A DNA stretch of 64,000 nt from Ophiosphaerella korrae (Eukaryota > Ascomycota > Dothideomycetes > Pleosporales > Phaeosphaeriaceae), in contig JALNQF010000089.1 in assembly GCA_028456385.1 (NCBI GenBank), positions 109,694-173,693 on the forward strand, written 5' to 3'. A model generated the notes under the pieces. It saw only the letters and a list, made by a program, of their open reading frames with translations, had not been told where the DNA came from and searched no databases. How positions within the stretch are numbered: position 1 is the first letter of the stretch; every line of letters starts with the position of its first letter. Shown piece after piece: positions 33,307 to 47,964 of the stretch. The position numbers were made by a program, and so were the translations under genes.

Positions 33307-34547
33307 ATGCCTCAACATCCCTCTTCCAGCTGTATCGAGGTGCCCAAAATGTCTTCTGCAATGAAGGAAGTCACTGTACAGCTTCCAAAGAAACACGAGC
33401 GCCCTGATGAACCATGGCACCACTATCTGTCTGTCGACCTGATATGGTACGTTCTCGGATACACGGTCTTCCATCCATTCGTGTCCTGGGTCGTTGTCCT
33501 ATGTCTACGCGCGCAATACACACCCTGGGGAAACCTAGAGATGCGCATCGCAATAGCTTGGTCTATTGCTATGAGCGCAGTCGGTATTTTCGGAATAATC
33601 AGCGATCGAATCGCGTATGGACCGATGAGAGAAGTTGATCTGGCTGAAGAAGTCATCGTCATCACAGGTGGTGTTGAGGGCCTTGGCGGCCTGCTGGCAG
33701 AGACCTACGGGATGCGAAATGCAAACATTGCTGTATTAGATACCAAGAAGGTGGATCAAGATGAGGCTGAGGAGAAGGGTGTGCTCTACTACGAGTGCGA
33801 CGTGAGTAATGCAAAGCAAGTCGAAGCTGCCGTAGCCGAGATTGTCGAAGACGTGAGTTTCCCAGATGCAACCACAAAATAGATATTAATTCATGCAGCT
33901 TGGTCCTCCAACGATTCTCATCAATAACGCCGGCATCGTTCACAAGAAGTCGATTCTCGACACCACAGCGGACGAGGTTGAGCAGTACGTTTCTCCCCAC
34001 ATCAATACTATGCTCTGCTAACCACATCCATAGGACCTTCCGCGTCAACACGCTATCCCACTTCAACACTATCCGCGCATTCCTGCCTCATATGCTCAGC
34101 GAACGCCGTGGCACGATTGTGACCGTTTCATCTGTCCTTGGCCACCTAGGCGCCGCGAACCTCTCAGCTTACACTGCCTCGAAAGCCGCTCTCCTGGCTC
34201 TGCACCATTCGCTCCGTGCGGAACTTGCACAGATACCAGAGGCCAACGAGATCAAGACCATACTCGTCACCCCCGGCCAGATGAGCACCAAGATGTTTGC
34301 AGACGTCAAGTCTCCTAGCACCTTCTTTGCACCAACAGCAACCCCCGCTGAGCTTGGAAAGACCATCATCAGATTAATCGAGAGGGGTGAGAGTGGCGAG
34401 ATTGCAATCCCGCTATATTCGCATTATATTGGTTTCTATCACATGTTGCCCGTTGGTATAAGGCATATTGTTAGACGATGGAGTGGTCTTGATAGGGCAA
34501 TTGGCAGCGTAAAGACTGGCCAGAATCAGGCGAACGAGAAGAAGTAG
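33307..34547 (+). CDS. Short-chain dehydrogenase/reductase with N-terminal membrane helices (join 33307-33852, 33899-33984, 34034-34547)
   Basis: Spliced product 381 aa; starts at 33349 or 33361 would give 367 or 363 aa. Two hydrophobic stretches (about residues 45-65 and 82-100) precede a classical SDR Rossmann domain: cofactor motif VIVITGGVEGLGG, the acidic residue after beta-2 (AVLDTKK, suggesting NAD(H)), INNAG after splicing, catalytic Ser in VTVSSVLGHLG, and YTASK. The layout matches membrane-anchored SDRs of the retinol dehydrogenase/17-beta-HSD type that act on lipid alcohols at the ER or lipid droplets. Introns are 46 and 49 bp. Substrate is unknown. Confidence 0.92.
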
Positions 34548-35175
34548 GCGGGAAGATCTAAATGATACCCGGCGACCTCCTAGGATGAGGTGTCCGCTGA
34601 TTGGAGAATGAATCCAATGCCTAGAATTGTATAACACTTGGTGCATGTAAATGGAATCCATAGCCTTTATCAATTGAATCGGTCTTCACATTTGATCGGT
34701 TGAACATGTTGTTTGCCCGTATGAGCCACACTGTAGTTTCATGGACCGGTGAGCATTCCAGCGTTCAATGCTACGTTAGGACATGGCCTTGGTCTGACAG
34801 AGCTTTGCTGGGTCTCCGCTTGAATTAGATGGTGTGATTTTCATTCTGCGTGGCACCGAATCGAGGATTGCCAGAGAACCTTCTAATCCTTGGAGCCTAG
34901 GCAGCTTTCGTTGACACTCAGGTTGCACAAAATCTTGATTGGTTTACTTGCTACCTAGGTAATCAACGTGCAAATGCTGTGCTCACAATATCGGGGTATA
35001 AGCCTCGATTGTTGCCCTTGTGTAACAGCACAGGTACTATCTCTCACATCGAAGTCATTACACAACAGATTTTGAAACATTGGTAACACCTTCCTGCTTC
35101 TTGCAATCAATGAGAGCCAGCCTGGGGCAGAGGGAGCGCTTTTTCCTTAGATATACCCTTTCACTTCATATTTCT
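34548..35175. other. Intergenic, no gene seen
   Basis: Between the SDR stop and the Cys-rich membrane protein gene, both on the plus strand. AT-rich in places. Confidence 0.5.
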
Positions 35176-36133
35176 ATGCCATTCATAAGAATTCGACTTG
35201 TGAAGATGTTATTTTTTGTATTTCCCTTTACAAAAAAAGTATCTGCCGACTGCTATTGCCATGATGGTACGAGCCAAATTTAAGGTAAACGTTTGTCGAT
35301 ATCTGCTTGCTAACTTTCAGTTATACCACAGGCATTCCTGCAATGAAGTCAAGACACTATAATGGCCCTGAGCTTCTCTCTTGTGCAAGGGGCACAAACA
35401 ACTACTGTCATGCAAGTGAACTGTGTGGTAGCAATCTTCTTTGCAGAAACAAAAATATGGGCCCTCCGGCAAGACAATACTGTGCAGATAAAACATGGGT
35501 AAAATGTTCAACTGTCTCTCCCAGTGCATCGAAATTCTTGCGCACTGATTTCTAGTTCGTCTGCTTACTATATTAGAGAGTGAAACTGCCGGCCTAGAGC
35601 TTGTAAGCCGCGACGGTGATTACTTGTGCTGGACCGGCTCAAAATGCTGCAAACAGGATAACGACTTGCACTATATTAAACCGGCCACTGGAAAGGTTTA
35701 CCGGAAGTTTGATATGCCTTCGCCCCTACCTCAGAATAGCGTGGAGTGGTGGACGGTTGATAGTGCTGCCATGCTTGCAACTTTGGCATCACTATCCCTA
35801 TCTCGCAACATTTCTTCACAGTCTTCAACGGTTGTGGCTTCTAAATCTACGACTACCCTACCTCCAATTTTTAACTCATCCTCCGCGCCGCCTTCTTCGA
35901 CGCCTGTGTCGACGAACCCTTCAGAGGACTCTTCCGTTTCGTCAAATAAACTTCAGCCAGCTGGAGTAGCAGTTGGCATCGGAATCACTGCTGGGGCCGT
36001 GGGCCTCGGTGTACTCGTCTAGCTCTGCATCCGAAAAGTGAAAAGATTGAAAGAGATGCCAACAGAAGTTATTACACCGCACGGTAGCCCTGGTGGCATC
36101 AACGCTTTCATGAAGATTTGGACTAGGGGTTAA
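35176..36133 (+). pseudogene. Cys-rich single-pass membrane protein gene with in-frame TAG, probable pseudogene
   Basis: Exon 1 from the ATG at 35176 (or 35206) gives a hydrophobic start then ADCYCHDG. A 65 bp intron (35267-35331) joins it in phase to IPAMKSRHYNG, then SELCGSNLLCRN and QYCADKTWVKC. After a second intron whose ends I cannot fix (about 35536 to 35572), the frame resumes with LELVSRDGDYLCWTGSKCC, a Ser/Thr-rich stalk, and the membrane segment GVAVGIGITAGAVGLGVLV. The codon at 36020-36022 is TAG. The same frame then continues with LCIRKVKRLKEM, a basic juxtamembrane segment, to TAA at 36131. The layout is that of the common ascomycete Cys-rich surface receptor/sensor-like proteins. 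A TGG to TAG change in the last helix turn would explain the break. Confidence 0.55.
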
Positions 36134-36582
36134 CTGGATGGCTCGGAGAGGCACGAATTAGCTGTGATGGTTGGGGAATTATCTGAAGGGTCGCTCCGTG
36201 AGTTGGCGCATACTCCACGGCCCTGGAGGTTCGATAAATTAAAGACTTGGAAACAACCTGCTTCGTAATTATCTGCTATGGATAACTGTGAAGGGAAATG
36301 CCCTTTCCGCGCCCCTGGTGTGGGACTGCGTTTGCGCAGGATAAATCAATAAGCACCTTGAAAACTATAATACTACCTGAAAAGATGCTGAGTAAGGGTG
36401 CATTCATCGTGGGTATCATCTACGTAGGAAATCGTGTCGTCCATCGATCGCATGCATGAGCCGTCTTCGACTGACCATTACGTCTCGAAGCGGTTATTTT
36501 GTACAAAATCTGCAAGCTTACTCGCTTGCCTGCTTGGTCATGGTCCCTATGCTTTTGTAGTGTCTGCTAAACCATTTCTAAC
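36134..36582. other. Convergent 3' region
   Basis: Between the Cys-rich membrane gene and the end of RPL6. No gene seen. Confidence 0.5.
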
Positions 36583-37235
36583 CTAAAAGACCATCTCGTG
36601 CGGCCTCTCGTTGCTCCTAAGACTGAAACTAGCACCTAGGTATGATTCTAGATCAGGAGTCTTCTTGATATTGGCCATGAGCACTTTGTCCACCTTCTTT
36701 TGGTCCTCTATCCTCTGTGGATCTATATCTTTCTTTTGTGGTGTGGTCTCCCCCTCCTTGAAGAAGTCGTCTTCGCCCTTGCCGTCGGTCTTTTCGCGCG
36801 CCCAGTACTCATCTTTACTCACGCGATCTATGACCTCACCATCGATCCCTGAAATATCGATTACAGTCGAGGTAGCGATGACGTAGCGGTGGTTGACGCG
36901 ACGCAGTGGGACACCGTTGGATTTGAACGGACCGGTGATGAGGAGAACTCCTTGTGGCAACTGGCGTAGAAGAACAACGCGCTTGCCTCGGAATCGACCA
37001 GAGAGAAGAATTAAAACGGTGCCTGGAGCAAGCGAGTCGCGGTATTTGGTGGGGTGGGCGGTCTTGCGAGCCTGTATTCGTATAAGCAACTTTCCATGCT
37101 GTTAAATATCATGTTTTGAGCGTTGCAACTGGCTCAAAACCACAAGCATTTTATGTCCAGATTCGAGCCAAATACCTTTTTCAATTGCTGTTCTTCCTCA
37201 GCAGCATAGTACTTTGAAGCTTTCTGGTCAGACAT
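36583..37235 (-). CDS. RPL6: 60S ribosomal protein eL6 (join of 37235-37176 and 37071-36583)
   Basis: Large-subunit ribosomal protein, cytosolic ribosome. Spliced product 182 aa. Exon 1 is short (MSDQKASKYYAAEEEQQLKK); the 104 bp intron (37072-37175) is long for this window, as is usual for ribosomal protein genes. Exon 2 carries the eL6 signature PGTVLILLSGRFRGKRVVLL, then GVLLITGPFKSNGVPLRRV, VIATSTVIDIS and the C-terminal YLGASFSLR. Intact, with no stops, although it sits between two genes with in-frame TAGs. Confidence 0.96.
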
Positions 37236-37875
37236 GGTGTCGAACGTGGAGTTAGGTAATCTGAGATGCTAATCAGAATACCACTATACTTGGCGCCCTT
37301 TTATTCAATCCACATACCTTGAAAGATCCTTTAACTATCTCTGATGTTGTTGATATCGCCGTCGCGAAATCAAGGCGTTGCATGTGCGGAGCTCGCTAAT
37401 CACGCAGCCCTACCAAGCTAGTCCTTAATACGGTTTAGTGCTTTAGTCCGCGGAGCTTCGTCGAACACCCGGTTTGTCCAGGCTTATATGTCTGGCTGTA
37501 CTATTTCAGACACACTATTTGCTAATAGGATATTGCTCTATACTCCTTGTGTTACGTAGTGACGAAGAGAGATCAGATGAGCTGGGCTACACAAAGCTGT
37601 TACCCCTTGAAATACTCAGGGACTTTGCATGGGTAGGGGCGACTTTGGATTTGTAAAGCCTCAAATGCCATTGCATTGAGCTAGATATGTACTTGTAGCT
37701 AGTTGAAAGTACGATGGAGCGTTAGTAAGCGCGAATGCCTGCCATGCTGTTCAAGCACTCTCGGGCGATTCCACGCGGTCTTTCTTCTACACATTTCCGC
37801 CATCGACCTAAATATCCATTCTGCCACATATTTCTTCACTAGAAGCCATTTTATTGGGAACCGTTTGGCATAGCC
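37236..37875. other. Divergent promoter region RPL6/ppo
   Basis: 640 bp between the divergent RPL6 and ppo starts. No gene seen. Confidence 0.5.
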
Positions 37876-40800
37876 ATGCCGCGCCTATTCGGTCAAAAAA
37901 AAGCTCGCCCTGTACCTGAGGATCCTAAAGACGCATTCCTAAAAAAGCTACTCCAAGATGTGGAGAGCCAACTAACCCTTGACCGACTCAAGTCAAACTA
38001 TCAGTTGATTGATGCAATCACTGATGCTGCTGCCAGAGGCAAAGTGGATGACAAGGAATATGTTGTCTGTTTATACTAATACCTTGTGTTTATTCATCGG
38101 TAACTGACAAAAGAACAGTATGAGAAACTCGTACAATTACTTGCGTCACTTCCCAGCGATTCTACAATACGCGATAAAGTGACAATGTTGCTACTCAAAA
38201 ACCTTTAGGAGAACCTTGAGCACCCAACAACGTCAGGGTTAGGTGATTTGTGTAAGAACTCCATTATTATCATTTGATTGTGATTAACACGTATTACAGA
38301 TCAGTACAGAACCGTTGATAGAAGCAACAACAATATCCATCTACCGAATCTAGGCAAGGCAGGCTCCTACTATACGCGAAGCGTCGCGCCAAAACATACC
38401 CCGATAAGCCGGCCTGATGCAGGCGCCCTCTTCGACTCGTTATTAGCACGCAAAGGAGAACCAAATACGCATCCTACCAAAATCACCAGTATTTTGTTCG
38501 CGCTTGCCAATATCATAATACATGATGTTTTCCGCACAAGCGACGACAACAAGGATATCGTCAATACGTCATCCTACCTAGACCTATCACCATTATATGA
38601 TTCTGCTCGGGATATCCAAGATGCTGTGAGAACCTTCGTAGACGGCAAACTAAAACCGGACGCTTTTTCCGAACTGCGATTCATTAATCAGCCTCCAGAG
38701 GTAGGTCATTTCACTTACAACCTCTGTGCCTTATTAATCATTCGCAGGTTTCTGTGCTCCTGCTGTGTTTTAACCGGTTTCACAACTACACAGCTGGGCA
38801 ACTCGCTCTGGTTAACGAGGGCGGCCGCTTCGGATTGCCTGCCAACGCAAATGAGCTTGACGCGGAGAGACATGAAGCAGCCCTCGCGAAGCGAGACCAA
38901 GATATTTTCCAAACAGCACGCCTAATAACTTGTGGGCTCTATGTTCAAATTGTTCTGAATGACTATGTTCGCACAATTCTTAATTTGCAGAGGACCGAGA
39001 CATCCTGGAATCTTGACCCGCGAGCAGATATCCTCAAGGCAAGCAAAGTTCCCAAGGCCACTGGCAATCAGGTCAGTGTAGAATTCAATTTAATATATAG
39101 ATGGCACTCTACGATCTCGAGCAAGAACGAACGATGGCTAAATGATCACTTTTCAAAAATCTTACCAGGAGCGGACATTGCGAATTTAACAATGAAGCAA
39201 CTACGAGATGGAATGCGCGCATTTTCTGAATCTATCCCAAAAGACCCAGGAGAGCGAACGTTTGATGGTCTTCGTAGAGATTCGCACGGTTCCTTCAACG
39301 ATGCCGACCTGATCCGAATACTGACAGAGGCAACGGAAGATATAGCGGCCAGCTTTGGACCCCGACAGATACCAGTAGCACTCAAAGTAGTCGAAATAAT
39401 GGGTATTGAACAGGCGAGATCTTGGGGTGTCGCATCGTTGAACGAGATGAGGAGCTTCTTTGGCATGATACCACACAAGACATTCGCGGATATTCATTCT
39501 GATCCAGGTAACTTATGCAAACACTCTGTAGATGGGAGGCTAACAACCGAAGAAATTGCTGATTCTCTTGAAGCTCTATATGGGCATGTGGAAAATGTAG
39601 AACTATACCCTGGTGTTTTGATCGGTCCGTGTTCCGCTCCTCATAGCTCACAAACTGGCGACGGTCCATCTAACATCGAACAGAAGAAGCAAAGAAACCT
39701 ATGGTCCCTGGATCGGTATGTACTACTTTCTTAATCAGGTAATAATATATGCATTGGCTAATCTCGACGACATTAGGGTCTTTGCCCTGGTTTTACGACA
39801 AGCAAAGCGATTCTCTCTGACGCTGTGTCACTGGTCAGAGGTGACCGTTTCTATACTGTGGACTTTACGCCACACCGCTTGACAGCTGCAGGATTCAAAG
39901 AGGTCTCAAGCGACCTCTCTGTGGCTGGCGGTGGTATGTTGTGGAAGCTGTTGCAGCGAGCCTTTCGTGCGTGAACTCACACACTAAAATCCTTCTGTGA
40001 TACTGATGATATTCAGCCTGCTAGTATCGCGGAAATTCAGTCTACGCATTGTATCCTTTCACAGCCCCCCATGAAATGAGAGAAATCCTAAAATCCTTTG
40101 GACGTGAAGCCGATTTCACGTACGACCCACCGCAGTATGTGTCGCCAACGAGAGTTATCACCGACTCCAACATTGTGCTCAAGGTTCTCCACGATTCAAC
40201 TTCCTACTCAATGCCATGGAGCAAACTAGAGCATCAGACCAGAACTCAAGAGTGCGGCCCAAGTTCTGATAGCTATGGGGCAAGTGAGAACAAGGAGATT
40301 ACTACACAAGTGATCTTTGGGAACGCAAACTGGGCAACAGAGATTGAGCAGTTTGCTGAAACAACTACATCTGATTTGATTCGCAGCCAAACCCACAAGC
40401 TTCGGGATGCGTCTGAAGTGGATATCACCAAAACGGTTGCCAGTCTCAGCTGGACACATGTTGTTTCGCACTTATTCTGCATTCCGACGAAGAGCCTGCC
40501 CAACATAAAGGCAAAATTCAATGACAGAGAGGTATACGACAAAATGACGACTTTGTATCGATACTTCTATCGCAACGAGGACTCAACGACACTACCGGAG
40601 CTTGAAAGCACGGCGCAGCAAGTGAAAAAAGAACTGATAAAAGAACTTGGGGATCGAAAGCCAGGCAGAATAGGCTTCTTGCTGAATAATAGTGATGAGC
40701 TTCTGCAGCGTCTCGGCGAAGCTGGAAAGACAACTGAAGAAGTTTTCTCGACTACTATACTGGTAGCTACAGAGATCATGATATCAGGGTCTTTCGCTGT

Positions 40801-41463
40801 ATGTTTCTAAATTTATGCCGGGCTTATCTGCTTATGATACTGACCTTTCTAGCTCTCCCAAATTCTCAACATCCTGCTCTCAGAACCACACTACTCAAAA
40901 CACTGGCCGAGCATTCAAGATCTTGCAAGTGATACATCACCTTTGACTACTGGAGCTCTGCGAGCCTACGTCCTTGAAGCCCTCCGTCTGAGCCCACCAG
41001 TAGTGACTCCGCTTCGCGTGTCAGATACAGATGCAGATTCAAGCGTGAACGACTGGCGATCTGCACAAGCCGTCAAGAAAGGCGACATGATACTCCTCAA
41101 TATCTACGCTGCGTCACGCGATCCGATAAGATATCCGGATCCCGATGAAATCAATACCAATCGACCACAAGATCTCTATCTGCCCTTCACCGATACCGCT
41201 CATGGACCACTGGTGCGAGAAATCGTCGTGGTAGGACTAACTGCCCAACTGCGAGCTTTTGGGAAATTAAAAGAGTTAAAGAAGGCTCCGGGCCCACAAG
41301 GAGAACTTAAAATGAAGAGCACGAACGGAGTGATGAGCTTTTTGAATGAGGCGCAAGATGAATGGTTGCCTTTTCCGGATAGTAAGTGGATACGATTCCT
41401 GTTTTGGAGTTGCGCGTGCGAAACTAAAGGGTGATAGGCCTGAAGGTGCATTTTGACACTTGA
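37876..41463 (+). pseudogene. Psi-factor-producing oxygenase / linoleate diol synthase-like gene with two in-frame TAGs
   Basis: The family is a heme dioxygenase fused to a P450-like domain that makes oxylipins (psi factors) from linoleate. Exons I read: 37876-38064, 38119-38251, 38300-38700, 38748-39719, 39777-39966, 40017-40798, 40853-41381, 41438-41463. Dioxygenase marks are present: LANIIIHDVFRT (distal His), NTSSYLDLSPLY, FNRFHNY, and FNLIYRWHS (Tyr and proximal His). The P450 part has TEEVFSTTILVATEIM and VLEALRLSPPV (ExxR), but the heme loop reads DTAHGPLVREI with no Cys. In-frame TAG codons lie at 38206-38208 (within LLLKNL-x-ENLEHP, where relatives have Trp) and at 40022-40024 (before YRGNSVYALYPF). 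The exon 4/5 junction works only with a weak GTACTA donor at 39720, although GTATGT is 4 nt upstream. All other frames are kept, so decay looks recent. Confidence 0.8.
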
Positions 41464-42265
41464 GTACTACTTTACTAACCTTGCGAAGCACATGGGATGA
41501 TGGACACACATGGCGCCTGCGCATCAGCATATTCGTGCACACCTACTTTAGCCTAGTATCCACACGCACCCTACATAGAACAAACTGGATTCCCTTCTCT
41601 ACTTTGCTCTTCATCCACCCTTCAAGACCACGGGCGCCCTCCCGCAAATATTAACCCGCCTCCTCCTTGCAGATCAAACGTCCCTACCCATCCTTACACC
41701 CTCACTACCTCACCGCCCCCACCAACTCTTCAACCCACTCCCTCGGATCAAGCCCAGTGCTTGGCCCATCCCGACAAACATGCTCAAACATCCGTGCGCC
41801 AAGCCCCATCCGCAATCTATTTTCCACACCGCGAGACAAAGTTGCCGGATTGGGCAAGCGGGAGGAACGCCACGTCACGTGGGCGCAGGGCAGGGGCATG
41901 CGGATGGAAATAAGGAGGATCCAGTGTGGAAATTGGGATGCAGAAGTGGAAAACGAGTGCGCTAACTAGTGGGCAAAGAGAGTGAGTTTCAAAAGCGTGT
42001 AAAATTAAAATTGATTAGCGCACCGTGTGAAAAGTACGGCGTCGGTTGTTGGCAAAAGGAACTATGTATTTCCAAAAGGTATCGTTGTCGTGTCCTCTTG
42101 TTTTCTAAAAACCCCACGGACCAGGAAAAAAAAGAAGACGTGCTGCAGAGATAAAAGTACAATGTGAAATACACATTGATCTTACGTTTCGCCCTCCAAA
42201 AACGCAGTGTGCTGACCGAGCATCGCGATGAATTACTAGGTATCAATCGTACAAGTACACGTTGC
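41464..42265. other. Convergent 3' region
   Basis: Between ppo and the MYST acetyltransferase. Frames at 41667-41969 on both strands look like chance. Confidence 0.5.
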
Positions 42266-45814
<3,549 letters not shown>

Positions 45815-46462
45815 GGCGAAGCAGGAGACCACAGCCGCCAGCCTGGATGCAAGATACGCCAGGATCGCAGTGCCGGAGCGCAGTGCGTGGGCTCCTCTAC
45901 CGCGTGGGTCGCGCAGGCGATGGGCACCGGCCGGGTGGTGTGCGCATGTAGCCTCTGGGGGTGCGCGTCGCGGGACCGTCTAGCGCGCTTTGGTGAGAGA
46001 GGCGAGGAGAGGCGGCGAGGTGCTGCGCTGGGTGCTGGGAGAGAGGGTGCACCGTGCCGGTGTCGTGGCAGAGAGCGAGGCCTGGTTGCTGCTGCTGGGC
46101 GTCTGTCGTCTGTCGCGCTGGTGCTGGCTGGGTTGTGGGGAGTCGGTCGTGCGGTGCGTCTGCGCTGCACGGCTTCTGGCAATTATTGCAGCAGACAGGG
46201 CGGCAGAGGGGGTGCGTGGGCGGGTTCGTAGGAATGCGTGATGATGAGCGACACGGCGAATAATTGTCGCTGGGTGGCAGAGAGGCAATGGGGGCAGCCC
46301 TGGCCTGGCCGCTGGGAAACGGGCTGCCCTCTGCTTTGATGTTCACACGCCGCGCATGGGCCATTCCTCTCCTGCGCTGCGCTGCGCTCCTCAGGGCCAA
46401 CCTCACGATAAGCACCCCACAGCATCCCCAGCACCACCACACCCACACCACTACCCGCAACC
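45815..46462. other. GC-rich bidirectional promoter region
   Basis: 650 bp between the divergent acetyltransferase and complex I subunit genes. Strongly GC-rich, with overlapping open frames on all strands that reflect composition. No further gene seen. Confidence 0.5.
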
Positions 46463-46928
46463 ATGGGCGTCCCATTCGAGGCCCTGCTCCCGTATGCCAT
46501 CATCACCGGCGTGCGTTGCCCGTGCCATTGGCCCCCCTGCGCGCTGCTCTAACCACCCTGCCAGATGTTCGCATTTAGTGCCGTGTCCGTAGGAAAGCTC
46601 AAGGAGATCCAGAACGGAGGCAAGAGGGCGAGGCGCGGCATTGACCAGTGGGACAGGGTTCGTTGTGTTTCTTCCTGCGCCTTGCGACGGCCTGCTAACA
46701 AACCCACAGCAAAGTACGACTGCTTCACCATGACCCCATCTCACATGCTAAATGCACTACAGTGATGGAACGCGACCGACGACTGACCGGCTTCATGCGA
46801 GGACAGACAGACAAGCCCACTGCCCCGCCAGGCTTCGAGCTGAACAACCCATGGAGGGTATGGCCTGCGATTCCATGTTGCCCGGGCCAGCTGCTGACAG
46901 CCCACAGTGCGAGCAGCGATTCTTTTGA
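46463..46928 (+). CDS. NADH:ubiquinone oxidoreductase MWFE/NDUFA1-type subunit with 4-nt microexon (join 46463-46510, 46565-46657, 46710-46713, 46763-46857, 46908-46928)
   Basis: Accessory subunit of mitochondrial complex I, a one-helix inner-membrane protein. Spliced product 86 aa. MGVPFEALLPYAIITG plus MFAFSAVSVGKL forms the membrane helix. The matrix/intermembrane part has IDQWDRQMMERDRRLTGF, then MRGQTDKPTAPPGFELNNPW. The segment DQWDR-QMMERD is obtained only by including the 4-nt exon CAAA (46710-46713) between a 52 bp intron (CTAAC branch point, CAG end) and a 49 bp intron (TGCTAAA, CAG end). Without it the frame meets stops. The last exon adds CEQRFF. It is tail-to-tail with the NAT gene about 100 bp away. 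Confidence 0.88.
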
Positions 46929-47031
46929 GCGTTCCAAGCAACGGCAGTCAGCGCCGACATGTCAAATACCAAATAAACAAGATTCAAGCCATGCAACAGC
47001 ATTTTTCTTTCTCACTATCAGCTAACACTAT

Positions 47032-47964
47032 CTACTTGAGCTGCGAGGCAAGCCCGCGGATGCCGTCTTGCTCCGCCTCACTAAATCTAATGCCCAAGTG
47101 TTCTTCGAGTGCTTCCAGCCTCTCTGCTTCTGTCTTCAGTTCAATTTCTTTTACTTTCTCCCCATGGATCCGCCACTTGATGGTGTTGCCGAACAAGATC
47201 AGCTCCCCCGCATACTTCCCCTCGTCATCCAAAAGCTTCTTGGTGACGATGATTGCCCTGGTGAAGAAAGTCTTGGGGCTTGTTGATGTGTGAACATTCA
47301 AGACTTGGAAATCGATGGGCAGGAACTCCAGCTCAGTGAAGCAATACTTGGCCTCCCACTCGGCAGTATCGTTTCGCCTGTATTCGTACACCCACAGCCG
47401 CTGGTTAGGATCGGTGTTTCCCTCAATATTGCGCCATTGGAGGCGCACCGAGGCCGGAGCGACGTTCGGTTGAACGGCACCCGAGCGGTCCAGTGGCATG
47501 GGAAAGACGGGCGAGTCTCCCCCAAAACCTACGTCGACCTGATACTTGGTGTCTCTGATGGTGACGAGGTTGATCATGTGCCCCCAGCCAGTCCAGTCGC
47601 CTCCCTCGAAGACGCGACCGCCGCCACTGTAGAGGCTGAATCCCAGTGTATGTAGGAGTGTGCCGAAGATGCAATTGTTCTCCATGCAATACCCTCCACG
47701 GCCATTGTTGTCCTGGATGATCTTCTTGAACAGTGCCTCGGGGTGGATTGATATCTGGCGATGGGTAGAGTAGTGCAGCGTCAAATTCTCAAAGGGTATG
47801 TTCGCTAAATGCTGCTTCTGTAGCAGAGCGAGATAATCCAAAGTTGCTTTGTCATCTAAACCGGCAACGTCGAGGTGTCGCTGGTGTTGCAGCAGCTTGA
47901 GACGGTCCAGGTATTTGGAGACTTGGTCGGGGGTGTAGGCGGCTCTGGTTCGCCGGGTGGCCAT
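47032..47964 (-). CDS. Arylamine N-acetyltransferase
   Basis: Transfers an acetyl (or in some fungi malonyl) group from CoA to arylamines, detoxifying xenobiotics such as plant benzoxazolinone products. Single exon, 310 aa, usual family length. The catalytic triad is complete: Cys93 in GRGGYCMENN, His129 in WGHMINLV and Asp144 in VDVGFGG. The N-terminal helical bundle has the family phrase ANIPFENLTLHY. In Fusarium the homologues FDB2/NAT1 degrade 2-benzoxazolinone; whether this one does is unknown. Confidence 0.95.
   Translation of the reverse strand: MATRRTRAAYTPDQVSKYLDRLKLLQHQRHLDVAGLDDKATLDYLALLQKQHLANIPFENLTLHYSTHRQISIHPEALFKKIIQDNNGRGGYCMENNCIFGTLLHTLGFSLYSGGGRVFEGGDWTGWGHMINLVTIRDTKYQVDVGFGGDSPVFPMPLDRSGAVQPNVAPASVRLQWRNIEGNTDPNQRLWVYEYRRNDTAEWEAKYCFTELEFLPIDFQVLNVHTSTSPKTFFTRAIIVTKKLLDDEGKYAGELILFGNTIKWRIHGEKVKEIELKTEAERLEALEEHLGIRFSEAEQDGIRGLASQLK

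Noticed and set aside
37876..41463. TAG read as a sense codon in this organism
   Set aside because: TAG serves as the normal stop in other intact genes here (for example TOP2 and the Uds1-like gene), so codon reassignment is not supported.
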